Origin: Sphingobium sp. Cam5-1 | GTDB taxonomy: Bacteria > Pseudomonadota > Alphaproteobacteria > Sphingomonadales > Sphingomonadaceae | Reading direction: 5' to 3' | Assembly: GCF_015693305.1 (NCBI RefSeq) | Contig: NZ_CP065138.1 | Span: 1,302,001 to 1,366,000, forward strand | Length of the DNA: 64,000 bases | Part shown: piece after piece, positions 42,785 to 52,477 of the stretch | How positions within the stretch are numbered: position 1 is the stretch's first letter | How the letters are laid out: every line of letters begins with the position of its first letter | Notes under the pieces: generated by a model | Seen by the model: the letters and a program-made list of their open reading frames with translations, nothing else | Told to the model about the DNA's origin: nothing | Databases searched by the model: none | Program-made: the position numbers and the translations under genes

Positions 42785-44080
42785 ATGCAAGCCTCACTCA
42801 GGCTCCTTAACAAGCGACGTTTCCTGCCGCTTTTCATCACTCAATTGCTCGGGGCCTTTAACGACAACCTGTTCAAAAATGCGATGGTGCTGTTCGTCGT
42901 ATACAGCGTCTATAATGACGAACGGTCGGAAACCTGGTTCAGCGCGTTAGCGACGGGCATATTCATCCTGCCATTTTTCCTTCTGTCGGCGCTGTCCGGC
43001 CAACTCGCCGATCAGCGGGATAAGGCCGTCATAATACGATATGTAAAAGCAGCCGAGATCGCCATAATGCTGGTTGGCGCCATTGGCCTGGGGCTGATCT
43101 GGAGCGGCATAGCGATCCATGGCGTAGCCATTCCGCTGTTGCTTTGCGCACTCTTTGCAATGGGCGTCCATTCCACCTTCTTCGGCCCGATCAAATACGC
43201 CATCCTGCCTCAGCACCTGCATGATGACGAAGTGCTTGGCGGCACAGGCCTGGTAGAGGCTGGAACTTATATCGCCATCCTTGCCGGAACGATCCTGGCA
43301 GGCCTCATCCCCGTGGAGGTCGCAGCCATCGGCATCGTCGTGACAGCTGCGATCGGCTATGTGGCAGGGCGGGAAGTGCCACCCGCGCCCTCGCTGCTGG
43401 AAAGGCAGCCGATCGACTTCCACATTATCCGGTCATCGATCGCGCTGGTGCGGGGTACAATGCATATCCGGCGCCTCTACCTGGCCATCATGGCAATCAG
43501 CGTGTTCTGGGCCGTCGGCTCAATCCTGTTCATCCAGTTCCCGCCGCTCGTCAAAAATGTGCTGGCGGCGGACAAGTCAGTGGCCAGCTTGTTCCTGGCG
43601 ATCTTTTCCGTGGGCATCGCGATTGGGTCGATCGCGATCAACCGACTACTGCAAGGGCATGTATCAGCGCGTTACGCACCCGCATCCGTCATTGGCATGG
43701 GTCTGTGCATCGTCGCGTTTCACATTGTGTGTGATCTATGGACGCCTGACGGAAGCGGCGCGATGCTTTCGCTCAAGGGCTTTCTTGCCCATCCCCTGGC
43801 GCTAGCACTATCGGCCTGCCTGCTCGGTGTGGCGACATTCGGCGGCATGTTCGTGGTGCCGCTTTATGCATTCCTCACGACGACGGTCGAAAAGTGCGAA
43901 GCTGCCCGCACCGTAGCCGCTAACAACATCGTCAATTCAGGCGCCATGGTTCTGGGATCATTTTTTGCAATTGGCCTCAGCATCGCAGGCATGTCTGTCA
44001 TAGACCAGCTTTTGCTGGTGGCGGCGCTATGCCTCCCCTGCGCATGGATCGCATGGACGCTTCATAAAGCCTGCGACTGA
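42785..44080 (+). CDS. MFS transporter, LplT/lysophospholipid-like
   Basis: A 431-residue twelve-helix transporter. FITQLLGAFNDNLFKNAMVLF is the hallmark start of the LplT group, followed by FGPIKYAILPQHL. E. coli LplT flips lysophospholipids; the acyltransferase that often accompanies it is not here. ATG 42785 is used; TTG 42779 is a possible start two codons earlier. Next to pgsA but on the other strand, so a shared membrane-lipid theme is possible. Confidence 0.88.
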   Translation: MQASLRLLNKRRFLPLFITQLLGAFNDNLFKNAMVLFVVYSVYNDERSETWFSALATGIFILPFFLLSALSGQLADQRDKAVIIRYVKAAEIAIMLVGAIGLGLIWSGIAIHGVAIPLLLCALFAMGVHSTFFGPIKYAILPQHLHDDEVLGGTGLVEAGTYIAILAGTILAGLIPVEVAAIGIVVTAAIGYVAGREVPPAPSLLERQPIDFHIIRSSIALVRGTMHIRRLYLAIMAISVFWAVGSILFIQFPPLVKNVLAADKSVASLFLAIFSVGIAIGSIAINRLLQGHVSARYAPASVIGMGLCIVAFHIVCDLWTPDGSGAMLSLKGFLAHPLALALSACLLGVATFGGMFVVPLYAFLTTTVEKCEAARTVAANNIVNSGAMVLGSFFAIGLSIAGMSVIDQLLLVAALCLPCAWIAWTLHKACD

Positions 44081-44090
44081 TGGCCCCGGA

Positions 44091-44273
44091 TCAATAGATG
44101 AAGCTGTAGAAAGCCGTAAAAAATGCGCAGAAGCTCAGAACAAACAGCTTCCAGTCACTCTCGTCCGAGGTAGGTGCCGAAGCGGCCTCCACCTTCAGGA
44201 CGTGACGAGGCAGCCGCTGACGAAAGGGATGGCGGGCAGCTTCGTTCGTAAGGATAAGCGGACGCGTTCGCAT
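44091..44273 (-). CDS. Small membrane protein (hypothetical)
   Basis: A 60-residue protein with a basic N-terminal half (RHPFRQRLPRHVLKVE) and one C-terminal membrane helix (DWKLFVLSFCAFFTAFYSFIY). I recall similar tails in small sphingomonad proteins, but no function. Likely a tail-anchored inner-membrane protein. It converges on the LplT-like gene, leaving ten bases. Confidence 0.6.
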   Translation of the reverse strand: MRTRPLILTNEAARHPFRQRLPRHVLKVEAASAPTSDESDWKLFVLSFCAFFTAFYSFIY

Positions 44274-44381
44274 GGCATCGAGTTAACGCCTGATTCACCA
44301 TTTCGGCCACCCATTATCGTGGTTAACCCGAGAGTGTCCCGAGACAGGACGCTATTGACTGTATCAATCTGATAATACAGC

Positions 44382-46442
44382 ATGCTGGAGCCAATGAAAG
44401 ATCCCCTGCCCGCGCCTCAGCCCGATCAGCCACCCCGCGAGTTCGGAGCAGGGCCACCCAGCGCCTTCGCTCCATCCACCCCATGGCGAAAGCGGCTGCA
44501 TGTGACAGGATGGATCATCGCTGGACTGCTCGCACTACTGATGCTCGTGATCGCCTGGCTGGCAATCACCGCGCCGCTTTCGCGATCGTTAAAACCGATC
44601 GCGCCGCCAAGCGTCAGCCTCATGTCCGCGGACGGCCATCTCATCGCCCGGCGCGGCGCGATAATCGATCGCCCCGTTTCGATGGCAGATCTGCCCAAAC
44701 ATGTGCCTCAAGCTTTCATGGCGATCGAAGACCGGCGCTTTTACAGCCATTGGGGCGTTGATCCGCGAGGGATAGTACGAGCCGCCTGGCACAATCTATG
44801 GTCGGACGGTTCGTCGCAGGGAGGGAGCACCATCACCCAGCAGCTTGCCAAGGGCGTGTTCCTTTCCAGCGACAGAACGTTCGGACGAAAAGCGCGGGAG
44901 GCGCTGATTGCCTTCTGGCTGGAAGCATGGCTGACCAAGGATCAGATTTTCGAACGCTATCTGTCGAACGTCTATTTCGGTGACAATGTCTACGGATTGC
45001 GCGCGGCTTCGCTGCACTATTTCAGCCGCCAGCCCGAGCGGCTCACCATTCCGCAGGCCGCGATGCTCGCGGGATTGCTGAAGGCGCCCTCTCGCCTCGC
45101 GCCGACCACGAATCTGAAAGGAGCACGGGAGCGCGCGGCCCTGGTGACGCAGGCGATGGTGGACGCTGGCTATATCAGCAAGGCCGAACGCAACGGGCTG
45201 CGTCCAGCGCGACTGGACGTGCGTGAAACGCCCGATCCGACTACCGGCACCTATTTCGCCGACTGGGTGCTGCCCGAGGCGCGTGACCGCGCGGGCGCGG
45301 TTTATGGGGCGCAGACTATCCCTACGACGCTCGACTGGCGGGTCCAGCGCCTGGCCGAAGCCGCAATTCGCCGAGCGCCTCTGGGCCAGGCCGAAGCAGC
45401 GCTTGTGGCGATGAAGCCCGACGGCAGCGTCGTGGCCATGGTCGGCGGAAAAAATTATCGCGCGAGCAGCTTCAACCGGGCCGTGCAGGCAAAGCGGCAG
45501 CCCGGATCGACGTTCAAGCTCTTCGTATATCTGGCTGCATTCCGATCCGGAATGACGCCGGAGGATTTTATCGAGGACACGCCGATCACCAGCGGCACCT
45601 ATCGGCCCGCCAACCACGGCGGCAAATATCGCGGCCGCATCACCTTGCGTCAGGCATTCGCGGCCTCGAGCAATGTGGCGGCAGTCAGATTGACACAAAA
45701 GGTGGGCGTCGACGCTGTCATAAAGGTGGCGCGCGACCTGGGCATCACGGCACCGCTGACAGAAGATCTCAGCCTTGCACTGGGCACGTCCGAAATTCCG
45801 CTCATCCAGCTCGCGCAGGCTTATGCCACCGTAGCGGCGGGCGCCTATCCCGTCATCGCCCACGGCCTGCCTCCCGAAGAACAGGGGTGGTTCGACCGCC
45901 TGATGAGCCGTCAGCGTCACTTCAGCCAGGACCAGCTTGAAATGATCCGCGATCTGTTGTCGTCAGCCGCAAACCGGGGAACGGGCAGCGCAGCGGCACT
46001 TCGCACCAGCACGTTCGGCAAGACGGGAACCACCCAGGATAGCCGTGACGCGATCTTCGTCGGTTATGCCGGTGGGCTGGTGACGGCCGTCTGGATCGGC
46101 AATGATGATAATGCCCCGCTCCCCGGCGGCGCGGCAGGCGGCGGCGTTCCTGCGCGCATCTGGCGAAACTTCATGGCCGGAGCCATCAACGAACCTGTCG
46201 AAACACCGCCCGAACAACAGGATAGCGACCTTGTTAATGCAATCGCGAATGTGACGGTGGAAGGGGGCCTGGGCAATATGAGCCTGGGCGTGGATGAGGA
46301 CGGGGTGTCGGTCAACATTGGCCCCAATCAGTTGCGCCTGCCCATCAGCCAGCCTGAAGCGCCACCCTCCCCCGCCGTCCCCGCTACGCCGCCGCCGCGG
46401 ATCGTGCCGACACAGCCGACCGATGGAGACCAGGAACCTTGA
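44382..46442 (+). CDS. Class A penicillin-binding protein (PBP1-type)
   Basis: A 686-residue bifunctional peptidoglycan synthase. After a Pro-rich cytoplasmic part and one membrane helix (about 40-66) comes the GT51 domain: IEDRRFYSHWGVDPRG with catalytic Glu, GGSTITQQLAKG. The transpeptidase domain has Ser376 in PGSTFK, SSN and KTGTTQDSRDA. A Pro-rich tail ends it. It makes and cross-links glycan strands. A start at ATG 44394 is also possible. Confidence 0.95.
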   Translation: MLEPMKDPLPAPQPDQPPREFGAGPPSAFAPSTPWRKRLHVTGWIIAGLLALLMLVIAWLAITAPLSRSLKPIAPPSVSLMSADGHLIARRGAIIDRPVSMADLPKHVPQAFMAIEDRRFYSHWGVDPRGIVRAAWHNLWSDGSSQGGSTITQQLAKGVFLSSDRTFGRKAREALIAFWLEAWLTKDQIFERYLSNVYFGDNVYGLRAASLHYFSRQPERLTIPQAAMLAGLLKAPSRLAPTTNLKGARERAALVTQAMVDAGYISKAERNGLRPARLDVRETPDPTTGTYFADWVLPEARDRAGAVYGAQTIPTTLDWRVQRLAEAAIRRAPLGQAEAALVAMKPDGSVVAMVGGKNYRASSFNRAVQAKRQPGSTFKLFVYLAAFRSGMTPEDFIEDTPITSGTYRPANHGGKYRGRITLRQAFAASSNVAAVRLTQKVGVDAVIKVARDLGITAPLTEDLSLALGTSEIPLIQLAQAYATVAAGAYPVIAHGLPPEEQGWFDRLMSRQRHFSQDQLEMIRDLLSSAANRGTGSAAALRTSTFGKTGTTQDSRDAIFVGYAGGLVTAVWIGNDDNAPLPGGAAGGGVPARIWRNFMAGAINEPVETPPEQQDSDLVNAIANVTVEGGLGNMSLGVDEDGVSVNIGPNQLRLPISQPEAPPSPAVPATPPPRIVPTQPTDGDQEP

Positions 46443-46580
46443 CGTGATTGACGGGTGAACTCGGCTGACAGCATGCCACGGCGCGACGACATGCCGCCAA
46501 TACCGCAGCCAAACTGCGAATAATCTACCGATGATATCTGCGGCCTTTCTCAGGCGCCCTAGCTGTCCTAAAGGGGAAGC

Positions 46581-47003
46581 ATGAGCGCCCCCCTCTACAA
46601 TAAGGACATATTGCGCCTCGCCGCCAGTATACCGCATCACCGGCGACTGGCACAGCCGCAGGCGACCGTGGAAAAACGATCGCCCACTTGCGGATCGCGA
46701 GTGACAGCAGACGTAAGAATGGAAGGCGGAAAGCTGGTCGAGCTAGGTCTGGACGTGAAAGCCTGCGCACTCGGTCAGGCTTCGGCTTCGCTTATGTCGG
46801 CTCAGGCAATTGGCCTGACAGCAGCCGAACTCGAGACCGCGCGAGACAAGTTGACTGCGTATCTCTCTGGCAAAGGCGATGATCTGAATTTCTGGCCGGG
46901 GTTGACCGTCCTCGCTCCAGCCCGAGGATATCCGGCGCGTCACGCTTCCATCCGGCTGAGTTTTGAGGCGGTGGCAGAAGCCGCACGCGCGGCGGAGGCC
47001 TGA
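46581..47003 (+). CDS. IscU/NifU-like iron-sulfur scaffold, third cysteine absent
   Basis: A 140-residue protein of the NifU_N/IscU fold with Cys37 in SPTCGSRV and Cys62 in KACALGQAS. The third cluster ligand expected near residue 122 is missing: the sequence there is PARHASIRL instead of a Cys-containing motif. The DCSG Asp is also replaced. It may act as a degenerate scaffold or carrier. Its TGA overlaps the antiporter ATG (TGATG), an odd pairing. Confidence 0.85.
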   Translation: MSAPLYNKDILRLAASIPHHRRLAQPQATVEKRSPTCGSRVTADVRMEGGKLVELGLDVKACALGQASASLMSAQAIGLTAAELETARDKLTAYLSGKGDDLNFWPGLTVLAPARGYPARHASIRLSFEAVAEAARAAEA

Positions 47004-48823
47004 TGCCTACTCCCCCTGCTGCGGCGGCGCATGCACCCTTGAACGCGACCGACCTTCTGCTGTCCGAAGGCGTAATCCTGCTGGGTGCGGCGGTGCTGTT
47101 CGTCATGCTGTTTCGCCGTTTCGGCCTTGGCGCAGTGCTGGGCTATCTGGTTGCCGGGGCATTGGTCGGCCCACAAGGTCTTGGCCTTGTAGGCGGGGCG
47201 GAATCGAAGCTCGCCATTGCCGAAATTGGCATCGTCCTGCTGCTTTTCCTCGTCGGCCTTGAACTGCATCCGGCGCGGCTCTGGCGATTGAAACGCGATA
47301 TCTTCGCCCTCGGCCTTGCCCAAGTGGTGATGTGCGGTTTGGCTTTGACCGCGATCATCTATTTTTCGACCGGCTTCACCTGGGGCGCCGCTATTGCGCT
47401 CGGCCTTCCCTTGGCACTGTCTTCCACGGCACAGGTTCTGCCCAGCCTTAAAAGCAGTGGACGCATCAACTCTCCTTTTGGCGAGAAGGTCTTTTCGATC
47501 CTGCTTTTTCAGGATCTGTCGATCGTCCCGCTGATCACCATTGTGGCGGCATTGTCCCGGAACCCCGCGGATGTTGGCGGTCCTCCAGGCATCCAGCTTG
47601 CGGGCTATACGGTTGCTGCCATCGCAGGACTGGTACTCGCTGGGCGTTTCATCCTGCGCCCTTTGCTTCAGCTAGTGGGACGGTTGGGCGAGCGTGAATT
47701 GTTCGTGGCAGTCGGACTGTTCACGGTTCTTGCCGCTGCTGCCCTCATGCATGCGCTTCACCTGTCCACGGCGCTGGGCGCGTTCGTCGCGGGCGTGATG
47801 TTGGCCGACTCTCCTTATCGGCATGAGATAGAAGCGGATGTAGAACCATTCCGGTCGATCCTGCTGGGTCTGTTCTTCCTCGCGGTCGGCATGGTGCTGG
47901 ACTTGCATGCCGTCGCGGCAAACCCCTTGTTCGTCATCGGCATGGCAGCGATGCTGGTTATAACAAAGGCATTGCTGATCACCGGCCTTGCCCGGCTGTT
48001 CGGCATGGAATGGACGCAGGCGATTGGCGCGGGCCTGTTGCTCAGCCAGGGCGGTGAATTCGGCTTTGTTCTTTTCGCCCAAGCGCAAAACGCCCTTTTG
48101 ATCGCCCCTCAGGGCGCAAGCCTGTTCAGCGCGATTGTGACCTTTTCCATGGCCACGACGCCATTTCTCATGCTCTTTGCGCGAAGGTTGGAGTTCGCGC
48201 AGCCGAAAGGACAGCGAAATCCCGCTGGCCCGGACGAGGCAACGCGCGGAACCGCGATTATCGTGGGCTATGGGCGTTTCGGACAAACTGTCGCTCAGAT
48301 GCTGATGGGGCACGGGTTCGAGGTCGTTCTGATCGACAAGAAGCCCGCCCAGATCGAGGTTTCGAGCCGGTTCGACATGAAAGTCTATTACGGCGATGGC
48401 ACGCGAATCGATCTCCTTCGCCGATCCGGGGCCGAAGAAGCCCGCTTGATCGCTTTCTGCCATGACGATCCGTCGCTGGACAGCCGCGTATTGGAACCTA
48501 TCGCCGAGGCATTCCCGCAAGCGGCACTGCTTGTCCGCGCCTTCGACCGGCGGCAATTGCTCGCATTGAAAGATATGGATCTGGCCGGGGTTGTCCGCGA
48601 AGTTTTCGAATCCGCCATTTGCATGGGGATCCAGGCGATGGACACGCTGGGCGTGCCACAGGCGGAAATAGAAGAGGTTGAGCGCAAATATCGCGAAAAT
48701 GATGATCAGCGGCTGACGGTCCAGGGCGAGCAAGGGACGTTGCTGGCCGCCAAGGAACTGATGTTCAGGCCCGGCAGGCGAATGCGTCTGATGGCTCGGG
48801 GTGAAGAAGAGGAAAAAACATGA
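47003..48823 (+). CDS. Monovalent cation:proton antiporter, Kef-type (CPA2)
   Basis: A 606-residue protein: twelve or more membrane helices (CPA2 domain, residues 15-390) then an RCK/TrkA-N domain with IIVGYGRFGQTVAQMLMG near 412 and a nucleotide-binding Asp in VLIDKKPAQ. It probably effluxes K+ in exchange for protons, gated by nucleotide or glutathione adducts. Joined by overlaps to the IscU-like gene and the DUF423 gene. Confidence 0.93.
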   Translation: MPTPPAAAAHAPLNATDLLLSEGVILLGAAVLFVMLFRRFGLGAVLGYLVAGALVGPQGLGLVGGAESKLAIAEIGIVLLLFLVGLELHPARLWRLKRDIFALGLAQVVMCGLALTAIIYFSTGFTWGAAIALGLPLALSSTAQVLPSLKSSGRINSPFGEKVFSILLFQDLSIVPLITIVAALSRNPADVGGPPGIQLAGYTVAAIAGLVLAGRFILRPLLQLVGRLGERELFVAVGLFTVLAAAALMHALHLSTALGAFVAGVMLADSPYRHEIEADVEPFRSILLGLFFLAVGMVLDLHAVAANPLFVIGMAAMLVITKALLITGLARLFGMEWTQAIGAGLLLSQGGEFGFVLFAQAQNALLIAPQGASLFSAIVTFSMATTPFLMLFARRLEFAQPKGQRNPAGPDEATRGTAIIVGYGRFGQTVAQMLMGHGFEVVLIDKKPAQIEVSSRFDMKVYYGDGTRIDLLRRSGAEEARLIAFCHDDPSLDSRVLEPIAEAFPQAALLVRAFDRRQLLALKDMDLAGVVREVFESAICMGIQAMDTLGVPQAEIEEVERKYRENDDQRLTVQGEQGTLLAAKELMFRPGRRMRLMARGEEEEKT

Positions 48824-49146
48824 TTCCGGTCCTGGCCTCGCTTTCGGCGGCGCTCGCCATCGCTGCTGGCGCTTTCGGTGCCCATGGCGCATCCAGCCAC
48901 GAGGTGGCCGAATGGTTGCGAACTGGCGGCTTATATCAGTTGATCCACGCGGTTGCCGCATTGACGCTGTTTCATGAAGCGCGCGGCGCGGCGTCGCTGC
49001 TTCTGGTGGGCGCCGCGATCTTTGCATTCACCCTCTATGCCATGGCCATGGGAGGTCCGCGTTGGCTGGGCGCCGTGACGCCTATTGGTGGCACGTTGAT
49101 AATTGCGGGGTGGTTGTGGGCGGCTTGGGCCTATTGGCGCGGCTGA
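48820..49146 (+). CDS. DUF423 family membrane protein
   Basis: A 108-residue protein with four membrane helices and the family motifs AGAFGAHGAS and GGLYQLIHAVA. Function unknown. Its ATG overlaps the antiporter stop (ATGA), placing it last in that operon. Confidence 0.9.
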   Translation: MIPVLASLSAALAIAAGAFGAHGASSHEVAEWLRTGGLYQLIHAVAALTLFHEARGAASLLLVGAAIFAFTLYAMAMGGPRWLGAVTPIGGTLIIAGWLWAAWAYWRG

Positions 49147-49192
49147 CAGGCCGCCCTTGCCCCCAAACCCGCCCACGCATAGATTGACCCAT

Positions 49193-49657
49193 ATGGCCCA
49201 ACACCATCATCATCACGAACCGACTGGCGCAAGCCTGGCCGACGCAGCCCGCAACGCGCTGGAAGCTCAGAACGAGCAGTGGACGCCCATGCGCGCCGCG
49301 ATATTCGACGCGCTCGCCGCCGAAGAAAAGCCGACGTCGGCCTATGACATTGCCGACAGCGTCTCCAAGGTTCGGGGAAAGCGAGTGGCGCCGAACAGCG
49401 TCTATCGTATCCTCGACCTGTTCGTGGCGAACAACATCGCCATGCGCGTGGAAAGCGCGAACGCCTATATCGCTAACGCCCATCCGGGCTGCCATCACGA
49501 TTGCATCTTCCTCGTCTGCCGCAACTGCAAGGAAGCAACCCATATCGATAATGATGTGGTGACGAACGACGTTCGCGCCGTGGCGGAACATCAAGGATTT
49601 CGGGCAGAACGGCCCGTGATCGAGATACTCGGAACCTGCGCCAAGTGCGTGGCGTGA
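49193..49657 (+). CDS. Fur-family regulator, probably zinc-responsive (Zur)
   Basis: A 154-residue regulator with a His-rich N-terminus (HHHHHEP), a winged helix (WTPMRAAIFDALAAEEKPTSAYDIAD, then APNSVYRILDLFV) and a metal-binding C-terminus with HPGCHHDCIFLVCRNC and CAKC. The Cys4 structural zinc site and the His cluster favour Zur over Fur. Its targets are not evident here. ATG 49193 gives the shortest sensible N-terminus. Confidence 0.88.
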   Translation: MAQHHHHHEPTGASLADAARNALEAQNEQWTPMRAAIFDALAAEEKPTSAYDIADSVSKVRGKRVAPNSVYRILDLFVANNIAMRVESANAYIANAHPGCHHDCIFLVCRNCKEATHIDNDVVTNDVRAVAEHQGFRAERPVIEILGTCAKCVA

Positions 49658-49706
49658 CGCAGACGTTGCGCTTTGATCAGGAACGGCCTAGCGCGCTTGG
49701 GAGTCT

Positions 49707-51641
49707 ATGCCTTTAATGAATGACAGTCCCACAACGCCGCTGCTCGACCAGGTCACCTGGCCCGCAGATCTGCGCACGCTCAAGCCCGAGCAACTGCCTC
49801 AGCTTGCCGATGAACTCCGGCAGGAAGTGATTTCTGCCGTCGGCGTGACTGGCGGCCACCTGGGATCAGGGCTGGGAGTGGTCGAACTGACGACCGCTAT
49901 CCATTATGTTTTCGACACGCCCAATGACAAGCTGGTCTGGGATGTGGGCCACCAATGCTATCCGCACAAGGTGCTGACCGGTCGGCGCGACCGCATCCGG
50001 ACCCTTCGCCAGGGCGGCGGCCTTTCGGGTTTCACCAAACGGGCCGAGAGCGAATATGACCCCTTCGGCGCTGCTCACAGTTCGACATCCATCAGCGCGG
50101 CACTGGGTTTTGCCGTTGCCAGCAAGCTTGCAGGCAAGCCGGGCAAGGGCATAGCCGTGATCGGCGATGGCGCCATGTCGGCGGGCATGGCCTATGAAGC
50201 CATGAACAACGCGCGTGAGGCCGGAAACAGGCTGATCGTGATCCTGAACGACAATGACATGTCGATCGCACCTCCAGTAGGCGGCCTTTCCGCCTACCTC
50301 GCGCGCTTGGTATCGAGCCGGGAATTTCTGGGCCTGCGCGACCTTGCCAAGCGGCTCGCGCGCAAATTGCCCCGCCCTCTCCACAATGCCGCCCGCAAAA
50401 CCGATGAATTTGCGCGCGGCATGGCGATGGGTGGCACCTTGTTCGAGGAACTGGGCTTCTACTATGTCGGTCCGATCGACGGCCATAATCTCGATCAGTT
50501 GATACCTGTTCTGGAAAATGTCCGGGATGCCGCTGAAGGGCCGTGCCTCGTTCATGTCGTGACCCAAAAAGGCAAGGGCTACGCTCCAGCGGAAGCAGCA
50601 GCCGACAAATATCATGGCGTCCAAAAGTTCGACGTCATCACCGGGGCGCAGGCAAAGGCACCTCCGGGACCGCCCAGCTATACTGCGGTGTTTGCCAACG
50701 CCCTGGTCGCCGAAGCCCGGCGCGATAGCACTATCTGCGCGATTACCGCTGCCATGCCGTCGGGCACAGGTCTCGACAAGTTCGCGGAGGCTTTCCCTGA
50801 ACGTTCCTTCGACGTGGGGATTGCCGAACAACATGCGGTAACCTTCGCTGCCGGGCTTGCGGCACAGGGCATGCGGCCTTTCTGCGCCATCTATTCGACC
50901 TTTCTCCAGCGCGCTTATGATCAGGTCGTGCATGATGTCGCGATCCAGAATCTCCCGGTGCGCTTCGCCATCGATCGGGCCGGGCTGGTGGGTGCAGACG
51001 GTTCGACCCATGCGGGCAGCTTCGACATCACCTATCTCGCCACGCTCCCCAATATGGTCGTCATGGCGGCTTCCGACGAAGCAGAACTGGTCCATATGGT
51101 CCACACCTGCGCCGTTCATGACAGCGGACCGATCGCCGTCCGTTATCCACGTGGCAATGGCGTGGGCGTGCCATTACCCGCGACGCCCGAGAAGCTGGAG
51201 ATCGGCAAGGGACGAATCGTCCGGGACGGCCGACAGGTCGCCATATTGTCGCTCGGCACCCGTCTGGAGGAAGCGTTGCGCGCCGCTGACGCATTGGAAG
51301 CGAAAGGCTTATCCACCACTGTAGCGGATTTGCGCTTCGCCAAGCCATTGGACGAAGCGATGATCCGTCGCCTGCTCACCACGCATGAAGTCGCCGTGAC
51401 GATTGAGGAAGGCGCCATTGGGGGCTTGGGCGCGCATGTATTGACGCTGGCGAGTGATCTGGGGCTGATCGACAATGGCCTGAAGCTGCGTACGCTGCGC
51501 CTGCCGGATGTTTTCCAGGATCAGGACAAGCCGGAACTACAATATGCAGACGCGCGGCTGGATGCGGCGGCGATCATCGACACCGTATTGACGGCGTTAC
51601 GGCATAACAGCGCCGGGATGGCGTCAGAAGCTCGGGCATAA
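49707..51641 (+). CDS. dxs: 1-deoxy-D-xylulose-5-phosphate synthase
   Basis: A 644-residue thiamine-diphosphate enzyme that begins the MEP isoprenoid pathway by joining pyruvate and glyceraldehyde 3-phosphate. [16 protein letters not shown], the ThDP motif [17 protein letters not shown]...NDNDMSIAP and the pyrimidine domain with catalytic Glu ([18 protein letters not shown]) are present. ATG 49707 has GGGAG five bases upstream; a second ATG is three codons on. Product feeds carotenoids and quinones. Confidence 0.97.
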   Translation: MPLMNDSPTTPLLDQVTWPADLRTLKPEQLPQLADELRQEVISAVGVTGGHLGSGLGVVELTTAIHYVFDTPNDKLVWDVGHQCYPHKVLTGRRDRIRTLRQGGGLSGFTKRAESEYDPFGAAHSSTSISAALGFAVASKLAGKPGKGIAVIGDGAMSAGMAYEAMNNAREAGNRLIVILNDNDMSIAPPVGGLSAYLARLVSSREFLGLRDLAKRLARKLPRPLHNAARKTDEFARGMAMGGTLFEELGFYYVGPIDGHNLDQLIPVLENVRDAAEGPCLVHVVTQKGKGYAPAEAAADKYHGVQKFDVITGAQAKAPPGPPSYTAVFANALVAEARRDSTICAITAAMPSGTGLDKFAEAFPERSFDVGIAEQHAVTFAAGLAAQGMRPFCAIYSTFLQRAYDQVVHDVAIQNLPVRFAIDRAGLVGADGSTHAGSFDITYLATLPNMVVMAASDEAELVHMVHTCAVHDSGPIAVRYPRGNGVGVPLPATPEKLEIGKGRIVRDGRQVAILSLGTRLEEALRAADALEAKGLSTTVADLRFAKPLDEAMIRRLLTTHEVAVTIEEGAIGGLGAHVLTLASDLGLIDNGLKLRTLRLPDVFQDQDKPELQYADARLDAAAIIDTVLTALRHNSAGMASEARA

Positions 51642-51667
51642 AGCAACCAAATCTGACGGCAGAGCGC

Positions 51668-51695
51668 ATATAAGCAACCTGGAGGTTGCTTATAT
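51668..51695 (+). promoter_or_regulatory. Perfect palindromic operator overlapping start codon of the SRPBCC gene
   Basis: ATATAAGCAACC (51668-51679) and its exact complement (51684-51695) flank a 4-base centre TGGA. The right arm ends in the first two bases of the ATG start, and the centre and right arm hold the GGAGG ribosome site. ArsR-type operators are palindromes of this size, so autoregulation by the ArsR protein encoded downstream is likely; an RNA hairpin hiding the ribosome site is the other reading. Confidence 0.6.
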
Positions 51696-52149
51696 GGTGG
51701 ATTCTATCAGTAAAAATATCGAAATCGCCGCGTCGGTCGAACGCGTTTGGGACGCGCTGATTAATCATGAAAAGTTCGGAGCCTGGTTCCAGGTGGCTCT
51801 GGATCAGCCTTTTGTCGCGGGCGAGGCATCGACGGGGCATATGACCTATCCCGGCTTTGAGGAATATCGCTGGGAAGCATGGGTCGTTGCAATCGAGCCC
51901 ATGAGACGCTTCGCTTTTAAATGGCCTGCGACTGGCGGTGACAAGCAGTTGATGGACAGCGGCGTACCAGTGCCGGAATGGACATTGGTTGAGTTTCTGC
52001 TTGAACCCGCTGGCAGCGGTACATTGCTGACGGTCACGGAAAGCGGGTTTGACAAGGTGCCCGAGCCGCGCAGGAGCAATGTCATGCGCTCCAACGACCG
52101 TGGTTGGGCAGAGCAGGTGAAGAATATCCGAAAATATGTTGAAGGTTGA
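51694..52149 (+). CDS. SRPBCC (AHSA1-like) domain protein
   Basis: A 151-residue START-like fold protein: IEIAASVERVWDALINHEKFGAWF, then VVAIEPMRRFAFKWP and a C-terminal helix. It would bind a small hydrophobic ligand. Such genes are commonly paired with an ArsR regulator, but here the SRPBCC gene comes first and the regulator follows with a 14-base overlap. Ligand unknown. Confidence 0.92.
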   Translation: MVDSISKNIEIAASVERVWDALINHEKFGAWFQVALDQPFVAGEASTGHMTYPGFEEYRWEAWVVAIEPMRRFAFKWPATGGDKQLMDSGVPVPEWTLVEFLLEPAGSGTLLTVTESGFDKVPEPRRSNVMRSNDRGWAEQVKNIRKYVEG

Positions 52150-52465
52150 GGAAGCACCTGCGCGGCTGTTTGCCGCATTGGGCGACGTCACACGCTTGGG
52201 GCTGATCAGGCGACTTTCCGACGGGACGGAACGATCGATCGCCCAATTAAGCGATGGCCTGCCGATCAGCCGTCAAGCGGTCGCGAAGCATCTCGACGTC
52301 CTGCTGGGCGCGGGACTGGTGCGCCGCGCACGATCCGGACGTGAGGCGCTTTTCACCCTGGAACGTGAGGCGATCGCGGGCGCGCGGGATTGGCTTGCGC
52401 AAGTCTCAAGTCAGTGGGACGAGACTTTGGGCAGGCTCAAGAACTTCGTCGAGAGCCAGCCCTAG
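52136..52465 (+). CDS. ArsR-family winged-helix repressor
   Basis: A 109-residue regulator with ARLFAALGDVTRLGLIRRL and recognition helix SRQAVAKHLDVLLGAGLV. No obvious metal-binding cysteines, so it probably senses a ligand or protein interaction. Overlaps the SRPBCC gene by 14 bases; the palindrome at 51668-51695 is its likely operator. Confidence 0.92.
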   Translation: MLKVEEAPARLFAALGDVTRLGLIRRLSDGTERSIAQLSDGLPISRQAVAKHLDVLLGAGLVRRARSGREALFTLEREAIAGARDWLAQVSSQWDETLGRLKNFVESQP

Positions 52466-52477
52466 TTTCTTACTGCC

